From Heliocidaris tuberculata (taxonomy: Eukaryota; Echinodermata; Echinoidea; Camarodonta; Echinometridae): a stretch of DNA of 64,000 bases. Position 1 is the stretch's first letter. Every line of letters begins with the position of its first letter. Under the pieces are notes generated by a model that searched no databases, was not told the DNA's origin, and saw only the letters and a program-made list of their open reading frames with translations. The translations under genes were made by a program, and so were the position numbers. The stretch spans positions 40,507,537-40,571,536 of the forward strand of contig CM046842.1 of assembly GCA_025618425.1 (NCBI GenBank). Reading direction: 5' to 3'. Below, in pieces: positions 34,700 through 46,585 of the stretch.

Positions 34700-36396
34700 C
34701 ATGTTGTGAACCCCCAAAATGAGTTGTATCGAGTCTGTTGGACTGGGTACCTTCTAATTGCTCGATTTTCTTGATAAATTTACCTATTCTATTACAACTC
34801 ATGTAAAGGCGGAAATAAAATGCTTTAGACATTGCCAGAGGGCCAGAGCTAGTCCTTGTGACGGACGCATGCTCCGGCGTCAAAAATATAAGGTCAGTGA
34901 CAGTGTAAGGTATAGTGCTAGGTCCAGGGTGAAGGAAATGAATTTGGTTAGCATTGTTATTGCCAGAAATTTACTGTGTAGCTGCAATTTGTCGCCAGAA
35001 ATTGTGTGGTAGGAACCTTATTACATTGAAAAATTTGGCGGGTGCATTATGCTTTGCACTTTTCATCTCAAATCTTCTACCTCTTCACCATTTTTATTTA
35101 GTTCTTTTATGATGTTTTTACGTGTTTTTGAGGCTATAGCAGTTGCCATTAGATATAAAAAGGCAACAAATGAAAGTCAATATGTTATTTTATCTTCTGT
35201 TCAATTTGCCTGTATAAGATAATAATCTCATTCAAATTTAATATTCGCTGGACATGCAATCACCAGTCGATTGGTTTTAAAAATGAGTTTTGACCTTTCC
35301 AGCTGCTCAAATTGCTTCTCGATTTCAAAACTGGGAGCAATTCACTTTTTAGTTTATGGGAATTAAGAGTTGCCTCTGAGCGTTTAAAGTGACGTAGGAG
35401 CAAGGTTCTGCATGAATAATTAACAAGTCTCTTCTAAACAACTGTACTTAAAGGGAAGATTCAACCATTTTACAATATCCTCATGTAATTCATTGAGAAA
35501 TCTTAGCAAAACAATAAATTTTAAGTGTTATGGAAGAAAATATACATACTTCTGTAAATCTTCAAATCTTCAATATAAATGGATTTGCCAAACAGATCAA
35601 ATGGCGTGAGACTCGCAGCAATTATTTCAAAGTTTATTCTTTGATATGTTTCATACTTTTACTTGTTCTCGTAGCTATCTTTAACTCGAATAGTTTGCAA
35701 TGCTTTAATTCAGTTCATCTTAACTGTATTCATAGCATCTTAACCAAATGAACACATGCATTTATATTTTTCGGGGTCTGCACTGGCATCTTTGAGTGAT
35801 ATAAAAGATTAATTTATAGATTTGTGGTACGGATGATGTATTCTTTTTTCCCTCTGGTGATGGGGAAAAAATGAACTATTCGATGACGACAACAGGAAAA
35901 ACGAACTAGACGGCAAGAAACGGCTTTTCTGGTAAAACTATTTATTTTCTTGATGTGTACACTCCTAGTGCAACAATCTTATGATGAGGGATATAAATTT
36001 CACTAATTATGGTAAGAAATTGTTGTTTTTGGAAGGAACATTTCCAATAACTTGCTTATTTTGCTCGCCAAGTTTAGTGTACTTTTCTTTTTTGGCAAGC
36101 TGCACCTATATGGTGTCATTCTGATGTGAAAATTGGAGGAAAAGGTGTTTGGTTTTTTTTGTTTTTTTTTTTTTTTTAGAATGGTGGAATAAAGGTATCT
36201 GTTTTATAAACGATTTATTAGATGATCAAGTAAATATTTTAGTAAGAGAAGAGTGTGAAAAAAGTTTCAATCAAAATTCAATTTCTTCATGATTACGCAC
36301 TTTGTCAAATCATAAAATGCAAATATAAATAGTTAAATAGTTAGAAAGGTGTAATATGTAAATAAATGAACCAAATTCCCTGCATATGTTTCAAAC

Positions 36397-37246
36397 TTGT
36401 TGAAAGAATATAAAAAAGGATGTAGACATATATATATCATATCTTGTTAGAAGAAAGGGACAATCATTTGAATATATTATGTAACAGATGGTATGCAGAT
36501 GGTATATTATTTGATGATGGATATATGCAATATTACATGTACTTCAGGACGATGTTTCAGTTTACAATGCATACAACAGTTAGGTACTTTCAGTTAAGAC
36601 TTTTAAATAGGATATTATATTTGAATAAGGATCTTGTAAAGTTAAAAATAATTTTAGATAAGAACTGTTCTGTTTGTGGAAGAGAAGAAGAAGATATGGT
36701 GCATTTATTTACTCTTGTGACGTGAACAAATTGGAGTCGTATGACCGACTGGTTACACAATGTAACACGTTGTAGAATAGAGTTATCATTAATACCTGTC
36801 TTGTTAGGTTTCAAAGAAAAACGAAATGATGCTCTGAACTGTGTTATAATTTGGACCAAACAACAATTATATTTTGCTCGTATACAAAAACCGTACCGGT
36901 TTTCCGGACAATTAAGCAATATATCAAGAATTGTTACGCAAATGAGTGGCAAGTTAGTATACTTGCGAACAAAACTGACAATTCTTTTTTTTTTTTTAAT
37001 GGATAAATTTTGAGAGAAACTTGATTTTTAGTATAATTTCTATTGCAATTCCCAAACCATTCTCATTTATTGTGTTGCTATTTGGTATTATTTATTATGT
37101 ATGCTCTGTGTTTAAGCATAACCTTATTTGTTGTTAATTTCACTATGCTATTACGTTCAACTATGCTGTTTATAAAACGCTTATAACCGTTGACATTCGT
37201 TTTGTGTAACATATTACAAATGGAAGGCTCAAACATGAATAAAAAA
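36397..37246 (+). mobile_element. L1/Tx1-like LINE C-terminal remnant
   Basis: A frame shortly after 36423 reads LLEERDNHLNILCNRW, RYFQLRLLNRILYLNKDL and NCSVCGREEEDMVHLF. It then loses one base at about 36715. After the break the other frame continues SCDVNKLESYD and, from about 36795, LLGFKEKRNDALNCVI, then WTKQQLYFARIQKP. R-x-L-x-N-R-I-L, C-x-x-C with a following H, and the late L-G-F...N-x-L-N block are the C-terminal half of L1/Tx1-clade proteins. Stops and frameshifts upstream (TAG at 36423) show a dead, 5'-truncated copy. The 3' region ends around AATAAAAAAAA at 37236-37246. Confidence 0.75.
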
Positions 37247-37430
37247 AATGTTGGTAAGCCAAATCACTCATATAATGTGGTATATGTTGAATTTCAAGTT
37301 ACATTTCTAAACTTCTAAACTTCAAGCCATTGAAGTTCCTAAAAACAAGCGTTCTGTTCTTAGTGATGAAGACGTTTTGTTCCACATAAAAAGGGGCCGT
37401 GAAGATTTAATCAAGCTTTGACACAAAAAT

Positions 37431-37589
37431 ATGTCACGATTTCCTCCCGCGGGTGAAATTGCCCATCTGTTAACATTTTACTTCGCTTTATTATTTTTTC
37501 CGCTACATGGAGCATTGTGCAATCATGACCATGTTTGTTGTTATTGCGATACAGACAGTCCTATTTCCCAGAGGATGTCATACGATAAG
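37431..37589 (+). CDS. Possible first exon of a secreted protein
   Basis: From ATG at 37431, 53 codons run to a donor AAG/GTAAAT in phase 0. Residues 10-29 (IAHLLTFYFALLFFPLHGAL) look like a signal-peptide core, followed by a Cys-rich stretch NHDHVCCYCDTD. The open frame carries on past the donor to a poly-Pro region made by a C run, which is less plausible. No partner exon was recognised before the assembly gap. It could be chance. Confidence 0.2.
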
Positions 37590-37790
37590 GTAAATGATCT
37601 TGAAGGTGGTATTAGGTTTAAGCGGTCTCTGGCGTCTTACGAGCTGAGTTACTCTTATATGAACCGTCATTTCCCACTTGTGGTGTTGCTAAGGAGATTT
37701 TACGTATTCAGGCAGTTTTGTGGCAACAGCGAACAGACATTATTACTGTTCATTACACACATGGGAGCTGATCTGGGAGTGCATGTGGCC

Positions 37791-37938
37791 AACCCCCCTC
37801 CCCCCCCCCCCCCCACATCATTAGTACGCTGTGAATATGTAACCTAGGCTGTAACTATGTTTTGTCCACCCCCCCCCCTCCACACACACACAAATCACCC
37901 CCCCCCCCCCAAAAAAAAAAAAAAAAAAAAAAAAAAAG
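37791..37938. repeat. Cluster of C runs and a long A run
   Basis: C runs at about 37793-37814, 37868-37878 and 37899-37909 and about 27 A residues at 37911-37937. Any reading frame here is an artefact. Confidence 0.95.
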
Positions 37939-38238
37939 GAGCAAGGCTCCTGATTATGCTGGGTCATATACAAATGCACAATTTCTGCCATTCAAATATT
38001 TATTTCGCAAATCAATCAATAACGAACAGAGTATTTTATCAATATTTGTATGAAAAGTTATATCTATTCATGAAGTATTAGGTGGTAGGATCTTCACCTT
38101 GATAATCAGATTGATGAATAAAACGAAATTTTTTAAAATTGTGTTATGCAATAAAAAAAAAAAAAAGGACATTAAAAAATACCGATTCTAATGATGATGG
38201 TGACGATTCACAGCATTTCATATGGCGCTATATTTCTC

Positions 38239-38735
38239 TTAAAGGGGGTACCCAATGCTCAAACAATGTTAGTTCATTTAAAAGATCATGATTTTATTAG
38301 AAGAAAATCATCTGCCTTAAATTTTTTTTTTAATTCGTGTTGCCAGAAAATCCCCGAAATATGGTAAGATTTCAGGATATTTTGGCCCCTCAGCTGTGTC
38401 CCAATTTCAGCTAGGTAACCACAATGACGTCAAAGTGGTTACCTTGTCGCGCAATTATAGCAAAATGCGCGCAAGGTGTAATGCATTTTGTACAGTCTAG
38501 CGCGCAACACATCTGCAATACGCGAACCTGGGTAACCACTTTGACGTCATTGTGGTTACTTAGCTGAAATTGGGACACAGATGAGGGGCCAAAATATCCT
38601 TAAGTCTTACCATATTTCGGGGATTTTTCTGGCAACACGAATTTTAAAAAAACTTAAGGCAGATGATTTTCTGCTAATAAAATCATGATCTTTTAAATGA
38701 ACTAACATTGTTTCAGCATTGGGTACCCCCTTTAA
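38239..38735. mobile_element. TTAA element 1, 489 bp, very long inverted repeats
   Basis: The element is flanked by TTAA on both sides and begins AGGGGGTACCCAATGC. Arms of about 210 bases match almost base for base: ATGATTTTATTAG / CTAATAAAATCAT, CCCCGAAATATGG, TTTGGCCCCTCA and GTGTCCCAATTTCAGCTA. The arms end in a palindromic block with TGACGTCA at 38425-38432 and 38542-38549. No coding capacity. TTAA duplications are typical of piggyBac-like elements; the superfamily is inferred. Confidence 0.85.
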
Positions 38736-38790
38736 GCCATTCAAAGTCGTTATGACAATTTCTTCATTTTTCATGTCCCTGATCTAGTTT

Positions 38791-39290
38791 NNNNNNNNNN
38801 NNNNNNNNNNNNNNNNNNNNNNNNNNNNNNNNNNNNNNNNNNNNNNNNNNNNNNNNNNNNNNNNNNNNNNNNNNNNNNNNNNNNNNNNNNNNNNNNNNNN
38901 NNNNNNNNNNNNNNNNNNNNNNNNNNNNNNNNNNNNNNNNNNNNNNNNNNNNNNNNNNNNNNNNNNNNNNNNNNNNNNNNNNNNNNNNNNNNNNNNNNNN
39001 NNNNNNNNNNNNNNNNNNNNNNNNNNNNNNNNNNNNNNNNNNNNNNNNNNNNNNNNNNNNNNNNNNNNNNNNNNNNNNNNNNNNNNNNNNNNNNNNNNNN
39101 NNNNNNNNNNNNNNNNNNNNNNNNNNNNNNNNNNNNNNNNNNNNNNNNNNNNNNNNNNNNNNNNNNNNNNNNNNNNNNNNNNNNNNNNNNNNNNNNNNNN
39201 NNNNNNNNNNNNNNNNNNNNNNNNNNNNNNNNNNNNNNNNNNNNNNNNNNNNNNNNNNNNNNNNNNNNNNNNNNNNNNNNNNNNNNNNNN
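38791..39290. other. Assembly gap (500 N)
   Basis: Exactly 500 undetermined bases, a conventional placeholder length, so the true distance is unknown. It lies immediately right of TTAA element 1. Confidence 1.
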
Positions 39291-39794
39291 CAGCCCATCC
39301 ACAAACTCTCCTAGGAAAATCCTGGGAGTGTGTAATCAAACCTCCCAGGATAATCCTTGTAGAATGCGGCTATTTAGAATTAGTTGCCAGAAACTCCAAG
39401 GATAAACCTGGGAGCCTAGCAATCATATTCAGCATGTACATAAAGCTGCTCCCACATTATACCATTGGAGAGATGGTACAGCGAACTGCCTTCAGGGTTT
39501 AAAGGGCCTATACGTTTATAATGGTGTATCACAGCATTCCGATATTAATTTGTAACGTAGCTACTAAGGCAACCCAGACTTGTGACTGAATTTTATTTCA
39601 GAAAATATGAGTCTTATCAAATTCTATGTAGGCCTATCAATTATTATGGAAACTGGAAGAAAACCGACAGACTTATTCTATATTTGCATAATTTTTTAAT
39701 GACTATTTTTAAAATCATTTGCAAATTCATTATTATTATTACTGATATTAGGCCTATTATTATTAGTATCATCCTTATCATTATTATCATCATT

Positions 39795-39803
39795 GCTATA
39801 CTC

Positions 39804-39836
<33 letters not shown>
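39795..39836. repeat. (CTA)n microsatellite
   Basis: About 13 CTA triplets after an ATT-rich stretch. A second, longer one follows at 40083-40240. Confidence 0.9.
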
Positions 39837-39837
<1 letters not shown>

Positions 39838-40082
39838 CAGTGGTGAGTCCGGCCATTGAGGGGGCGCTGGCATAATATTAGGGGGGGGGGGGCAAGGATA
39901 TTACTCAATAAATTCAATGTCACTATAATTAGGGGAGGGTGCGGGAAGGGGTCCTATCGTCTTCATTTCTCGTCCTTTTCCCTTTCTTTTTGTCTCCATT
40001 TCTCCTTTTCTTTATTTTATATTTTTAGCCATCAACTGGGGGGTACGTGCCCTCCCGTGCCCCCTTTAGTGGCCACTGACTA

Positions 40083-40112
40083 CTAATGCTGCTGCTGCTG
40101 CTGCTGCTGCTG

Positions 40113-40187
<75 letters not shown>

Positions 40188-40240
40188 TTACTACTATATA
40201 CTACTACTACTACCACTACTACCACTACTACTGCTACTAC
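40083..40240. repeat. (CTG)n-(CTA)n microsatellite
   Basis: About nine CTG triplets are followed by more than thirty CTA/CCA triplets with few interruptions. It gives false poly-Leu and poly-Ser frames. Confidence 0.95.
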
Positions 40241-41615
40241 ATGTACAGATGTGCTACTATTTTCACGATTGCATTTTTTTAAGGGGGTATGTATGTGTCC
40301 GTCTGCAAGAAGCATATTTGTGTTTGTCATTCATTTTTGTTCATAGTAGGTCCTATTTCTAGCCATTCATTCAAAGTTAAGATGAAAATGATACAAACTT
40401 AAGATCCCATCTAATATATCATCAAAGCAGATGGTTAGATGGGCCAACTCTCCCCCTCCCCCACCCCACAGGGCCCCTCCCTCATCAGGCCGGGTCATCC
40501 CACCTTTAAAAAGTATGGATGACATATTGCATTGGACATAATGTAAAGATGGTAATGTTACATCAATTTTATAATTATTTTAACCACATTGCAGCCCTTC
40601 ATCGGGGGCTAGGAATATTTCTGTGTGCTCTATCCCCTTAATCTTGCATAATAGGCCTACCTGTAAATGGGTCTATTACAATCGTGCACACAGTAACTAC
40701 AATTTGCAATACGGAGTCATATCACTGCCTATGTGTGGTAAGTAGGCTGAGTACAACGTGCATGGTTAATTTTGATATTAAAATGTATATTTCAATTCAA
40801 AATAGGCTGAATTTTGGCAGCGTCCTTTAATTAATGAATAGTCTATTCTACTAGACCTTACAAGATGTGAACAAATGTATTTATAAATGTAGGCCTAGTC
40901 CTATATTCCAAATTTTCCAAGAGACTGTTAATGATTAAATATTCACTTTTGTTTATTTATTTTATCTCTTTCCCCTCAGTTTGTGCCTGAATAACTATGT
41001 CCCTCTATTCTTCTTGGACAATTTTAAGGAAAGGTGTTAGGAAAAAAAGACTATTAGTACGTAGTCTTTAGAATAGGCCATTTATAATCATACACTGGTG
41101 TTATATGATAACAGTGTATAAATAGGCGTACTGGATGGGGCCTGGCGGCTGCAGCGTCCCCCCCCCCCCCCCCCCGCCCCTGGATTTTCAATGTGCAGAT
41201 ATTCTGGCAACCAGCACCTCATGTTCGGGCAGCAAGATTCCCGAATATCCTCATTTTTATTCAGCGGGATGCCTGAATATCCATCTTTTGTTGGCAACGA
41301 TGTGCCCAAATATATATTAAAAATTAAAACTGCACACTTGCTTTGCTCGTGTGCAGAAAATTTATAAACTGAAAGATTGATATTAAAAGACGTCCCCCCC
41401 CCCCCCCCAACACGCCTATCAGTGTACGGGAATTGGCCCTGCAAGCAATGACTGAAAATGCCCCCCAAAAGCAAAAGCAAGGGATGGGAGGGGCAGATCT
41501 ACATATATTTTCTACCCCCTGCCTCTCCCTTAATTAAGCAAAGCTCAGTCACTCAATCTCGTGTAGGCTTGATCTTTTTGTGCCCCTCCCCCTTTGAAGT
41601 CGCTTCCGCTTCCTC

Positions 41616-42120
41616 TTAAAGGGAAAGTTCACCCTGAAGATTACTTGAGTTTAAAAAATGCAGAAAAAATAAAGAAAAATATTGGAGAAAGTTTGGACAA
41701 AATCCGTTAAAGAATAACGGAGTTATGGACTTTTGAAGTTTTGATTTTGTGACGTCACATGCGAGCAGCTCCTCCGTTATGTAATGTGATAAATATTCCA
41801 TAAAATACAGTTTTCTCAGAAAATTTAGAATATTTTCGTCTGTGCATTTGATATATTGTCAGAAATGTTATTCAATACTAGATTCTGAAAAGAAACAATA
41901 TTAATTTATCGTGGAACGTTAAAAAAATGCGAATATATGGAATATTTATTACATGACCAATGGGCAGCTGCTCGCATGTGACGTCACGAATCCAAAACTT
42001 TAAATACTCATAACTCTTTTATTATTTGACCGATTTTCATCAAACCTTCGCCAATATTTTTCTTTATTTTTTCTGCATTTTTTAAACTCAAGTAATCTTC
42101 AGGGTGAACTTTCCCTTTAA
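41616..42120. mobile_element. TTAA element 2, 497 bp
   Basis: Between two TTAA sites the ends read AGGGAAAGTTCACCCTGAAG on both strands. Arms of about 155 bases continue through ATTACTTGAGTTTAAAAAAT and TTGATTTTGTGACGTCACAT. The octamer TGACGTCA is present in both arms (41750-41757, 41979-41986). The inner right arm carries ACTCATAACTCTTTTATTAT then TTGACCGATTTTCATCAAAC, a motif shared with elements at 48513, 56094 and 59286. Confidence 0.85.
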
Positions 42121-42735
42121 CAATCTGTGCCAACCACCTATGCAAGAAGCAATCCAAGCAACATTACACAAACGACAGCTTGAATACTTAGACTAAATGC
42201 CCCACCCCCCCCCCCTTCCATATGCTTTAGGGCTAGTCTTACATCCACACTTCACTCCCAATGTTTATTTATTTATTTATTTTTTAAATCTATTTATCGA
42301 TTGATTTTTTATATGCGCATACAAGCATCCCTTTCCCCTGAAAATAAGCTTCTAAGTACCTGGCAGGTGACGATAGATTCCAGCTAGCTATCTATCCGTT
42401 GGGTCCGGTCACAAAAAGCGTCTGCGTGTGTCTAGCTATTAGACTACACACATATTGCGTAATCACAATGCGTGAATCTCACTGGCAATCGACAATGCTC
42501 ACGTACACATATCAGCCACAAAAATGTCTACTTCGAGTGACACAAGGGTACCTTTTGTATTTTCGAGGTATGTAAAGGTAGGTGATAGGTTTTGTTTTGT
42601 TTTTGTGGACAATAGAATAAAATAAGTTCTAACTTGTTGGTCTAACGACCTTACATTTGCATCGCCATCGCATCTGCAGAGAGCAGTCTTCAGCTGCTGA
42701 CACTGAGCAATCGGGAGCTCGGCCGCCTTGCGCAC
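42121..42735. other. No gene recognised
   Basis: It contains a C run (about 42205-42215) and an ATTT tetramer run near 42265. The minus-strand frame at 42499-42735 has acceptable composition (MRKAAELPIAQCQQLK start) but no usable splice signals and ends against the cloning-site-like block. Confidence 0.5.
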
Positions 42736-42738
42736 CCG

Positions 42739-42761
42739 CCCGGGCGGCCGCGGTGGAGCTC
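42739..42761. other. Clustered SmaI/NotI/SacII/SacI sites
   Basis: CCCGGG (42739-42744), GCGGCCGC (42744-42751), CCGCGG (42748-42753) and GAGCTC (42756-42761) overlap or abut in 23 bases. CCGCGGTGGAGCTCC is, from memory, identical to part of the pBluescript polylinker. It sits in an otherwise AT-rich region. It may be cloning-vector or adapter carry-over at an assembly join, or coincidence in a small GC-rich island. Confidence 0.4.
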
Positions 42762-42899
42762 CGCTACTGCTAGAATTGCCATTATTAAAGGCATTAGTTC
42801 ACAATTACATGCAGGACTCGTCTTAACTCATTAACTTATGCATAATTTACATTTGCCCCAGGCGTCATATGATAAATTGGTCTACGATTTTCCGCATGA

Positions 42900-43500
42900 T
42901 TTAATGGGGCACTGTAGACGTAGATGTAGGTGGCTACGGAATATGGGCTGTGGTTTTTGTGTTCACATTAATCTACGAGCATCGGGCCATTCCTTGTATT
43001 GGCCCTTTGGGGCATGCCGGGGCATATCTGTACAGAGGCTACTGAGAAGATTGTACAGAAATTGTGCAATTTGAGTGCAGTTGCCGTGCAGTCTCCGCAG
43101 CATCCGCACGGAAATCGTATGGAGCCCATCTGAAAAATGTTTTGAGGCGGCTGCACGGCCATGCATGGCGCGGGAGCTGTGGGGTTGCCACGGAATGACT
43201 GCCCAATATCACGGATACTTCACAGGCAGCGAGCGGCCACCTTGCGATAGCTGTGCGATGGCTGTGCAAATGTCCCACGAGTCTACAATCTTGTTAACGA
43301 TGTTTATTTGCCCCCATTTTCACCGAAAAATTGTGTGTTTGCTGCATGATCAGCGCGAGGCCTCCATGCGATGCCCGTGCGGGAATTGTGCAATGCCACC
43401 TATGACATGTCTACGAGCTGCAGGCTTACAATGTTTTCAAATTTGTAAAACTGCCCGCGAAACAAAATTGTCGCTCTAGGCCATTGAGCCTATGAATCCA
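42900..43500. repeat. GC-rich block of YGTGCAAT / GCACGG phrases
   Basis: Short related phrases recur in both orientations: TTGTGCAAT, CCGTGCAGT, CGCACGGAAATCG, CTGTGCGATGG, CCGTGCGGG and GGCTGCACGG. All six frames become partly open because of it, including 134-codon and 79-codon frames. No conserved domain is seen in them. I read it as a degenerate phrase array rather than a gene. Confidence 0.45.
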
Positions 43501-44644
43501 TACCAAAAGCTCATTGCCTCCTCTTGCCTCTGCACAGAGGCCGCACGGGAAGGCAGTGGAATGGCACCGATCTTACAAAATAGATGAAATGAAAATTAAC
43601 AAGGCCATTAATTAGGGGAAGGGTGTGGGAGGGAGTTTTATAATTGTCTTTGCTCATTCTTCTTCCCTCTCTCACTTTCCTCTTTTTTGTGTTTCTTTTC
43701 TGACTTATTCCCCCTTGTTTAACCAATTGATTGAGGGAAGAGCATGTGCCCTGTAGCTATTCAACTGAGTGTGTGTTGTTGGGGGTATTTTTTGAGAAAC
43801 ATACCATTGATTTATGATGCAGGGTTCTTGCTAATTTTTCTGATAGCAGGTAATTTATCATTCACAGGCGGTTACTCCAAAAAAGCAACAGGGGTCTGGG
43901 GGCAGTGAAGCCCCCAGCGTTGTCCAGGGGCAGCGCCCCTATCTTTTGCAAGAATTGATAAGGTAAAATCGTCCATTCTTCCAATCTTCCAGACCCTACA
44001 TGTACAAGGAAATTACTTCTTTTAAATAAAGAACAAGGCAACACTAAACAGGTTTAAAATGCCAGCTCAGATGACATTGGTGTTATTTTATTTAAAATCC
44101 ATGTTGTTCAGAAAGTGAATGCATGATTTTTTTTTATATCTGCAGCTATTCTTGATATCCTACAGTCATATGATTTGCACAAGTGAATGAACACAATGAA
44201 CTCTCATGATTATGATCAAATTTACCACACTGCAGCGTTACAAAAAGGCTAGAATTACCGTAAATAACGTATAAACCGCTGTCGTTAAATTAAACGCACC
44301 CCCAACTTTCGACCCCCTGAGCAAAAAAATAAATAAAAAAATCATGATAAATTCAAGTCATGTTCTTATCAAAACGGCAAAATCTAGAGGCAAAAGCATA
44401 AAGAAATGATTTAGAAAAGTGTAAAACAAAATTGTACTTTAATTGGTTGTTTCCTGTTTTTTAACTCATTTTCAAAGTCGGGGAACTCTTCGAATCTGAG
44501 TCGTTGACCAAAATAAGGCTTGCTCCAAAGACGTGACAAGCCCTTATCAAAGTACAGATACGGTACAGATTCGTGATCGTATCTTAATCACTATCAAAGT
44601 GAAAGAAAACATCACAACACACACATTAACAATACAGATCAAAG

Positions 44645-44688
44645 TGCATACTAGCTCAACCAATGCGCATTGGTTGAGCTAGTATGCA
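44645..44688. repeat. Perfect 44-bp palindrome
   Basis: TGCATACTAGCTCAACCAAT is followed immediately by its own reverse-complementary half, centred on GCGC. There is no loop. Both flanks diverge at the next base. Confidence 0.95.
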
Positions 44689-44772
44689 AATTAATTTATG
44701 CAGAAGCCATGTGCAGAGACTATTCTCTCATTTTAGCAGAATGTGCAAACTCTCTGGGCCGCTGGAGCAGGG

Positions 44773-44811
44773 GGAGCGAACCTATGGAGCGAACCTATGG
44801 AGCGAACCTAC
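44773..44811. repeat. Triplicated 13-mer GGAGCGAACCTAT
   Basis: Three exact or near-exact tandem copies; the third ends ACCTAC. Confidence 0.9.
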
Positions 44812-45445
44812 CTCTGCATGGGTATGAAATGGGGGAAACTTCATACGTTTTGGGATCGATTATTTTGTTGAAAAACCTTGCGCCATAATCTCTTCAAACA
44901 TGAAACTTCTGTGATAGTTCTTGGATTTAGCTAGAATATTTTCTAAAGCAAGGTATCAGTTTGCCTTTATCTGTATTGTTATTGTGTGTTTTGTGATGTT
45001 TTCTTTCATTTTGATGGTGATTAATAATACGATCACAAATCTTTACTTTGACAAGCGTTACGTCTCGAAGCCTTGCTTGGTCCAGTGATAACTCTTGGCT
45101 TGGTCAATGGACTTGAATTTTGGGTAGCCCTCATTGAGAGTAAAGCTGCCACCGTGGTTTAATTGTGCCGGGTTTGTGTCACGGCATGAACCTGTTTGTG
45201 GGTTGTATGTATACGCAAGTTAGGCTGTTGATTTTAACATCAAAATTAATTTGTAAAAATATGTCGTAGCATTTAGACTTACAAAACAGTAAATGAATTC
45301 TCTTTGATCATATAAACAGGACCTTAGCCCCCTAGATTATTGTCAGTTTTGGTGATATATGACTCTTCATTTGTTTTTGGCTTTTTTAAGCCCAGCATCG
45401 TGTATTACCCGCAACCCCGACTTATGCTTATTCCGCACGCGCGCT

Positions 45446-45466
45446 AGCGCGCTAGCCCTCGTCGAG
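45446..45466. repeat. CGCGCTAGCGCGCTAGC palindromic block
   Basis: Two overlapping palindromes around GCGCTAGCGC in an AT-rich setting. Confidence 0.8.
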
Positions 45467-45637
45467 TCAGTTTAGTTTTGTTTCTTCTTGCTTTCTCGAT
45501 CTCTCGCTCATTGGCTGTGTTTAGAGCTGTTTCTTCCCGTTTCTTTACGACCGCTTTCACAACACCGCTGTGAAGCTTGTGTAAACTGAAATTTGAGATA
45601 GCGACTTGTTGAATTGAATCGAGACTGATTTTATATA

Positions 45638-45670
<33 letters not shown>

Positions 45671-46585
45671 TTTTGTGAGACCACAGCCGGTTACGATCGG
45701 CGTTACAGCCGGAAAAAATAGCCGGTTACCGGCTATTAACAAGAACCCTGAATTGATGTATTCTGACAACATAAACTTCACATACACTACTCTCATAGTC
45801 AATAATTGTCATCTCTGCTGTTCATTTTTGCAATTTTCCCCTCTAAATTCCATCAATTATATGACTAAATGTTACATGTGTGTATTGATATTATCCAAAA
45901 TTTTTCAAGACCTCATTTCATTTGGGATGAAAGATGGATAGATAAAGAAATAAAAAGCTACATAGAAGTCTGTACAGCTTACCATATACTCAGTCTTTGT
46001 CATGGTGGGTGACATCACTTGCCTTATCATTAATAAACAGGCCTGCCAATAGCAACACTATCCCTAACCCTATCTTTGATGAAAAACCTTGCCCCCACCG
46101 TTGCCTAATGACTTTCCAACGCAAATAGGTGACAAGCTGGAAATACCACCATGGTGTAGAGAAGATCAAGTTCAACATTTTGTTGCGATTTGCAATCTCA
46201 TCCAATCAGTTAGGAGTGAGCAAGTTGCATTATAAGATTGCAAACTTAATCCAGGCCTTGTAAAACATTGTCAAAGCATACTTGCAATCACAGGACAGAA
46301 AAAAAAAACATCCTGAAAATTTCAGATGATCAAGGTAATTGTGATCTGATCTACTACTACCGGTACTGCCAGGTCTAGCATACTTGCACTGATTTGACAA
46401 GCTTTTTCCATTCTGATACAAGGAATTATATTGGACAAGATATAGTTTGTAAAAGTCAATTTGTAATAATTTATTTATTTTTGTTGGGTTTTTTTTTTGT
46501 ATGAGTTCATTTTGGTGCATTATTTCTGCAACTGAGATGTTGACAGCAACCATCAGTAACACAGCCCCAAATATAAAAAATTCTT

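Noticed and set aside
38764..39339. Three minus-strand frames of 172-191 codons
   Set aside because: They consist of undetermined bases of the assembly gap.
43075..43479. 134-codon plus-strand frame
   Set aside because: It lies in the GTGC-phrase block, where most frames stay open on both strands; no recognisable domain.
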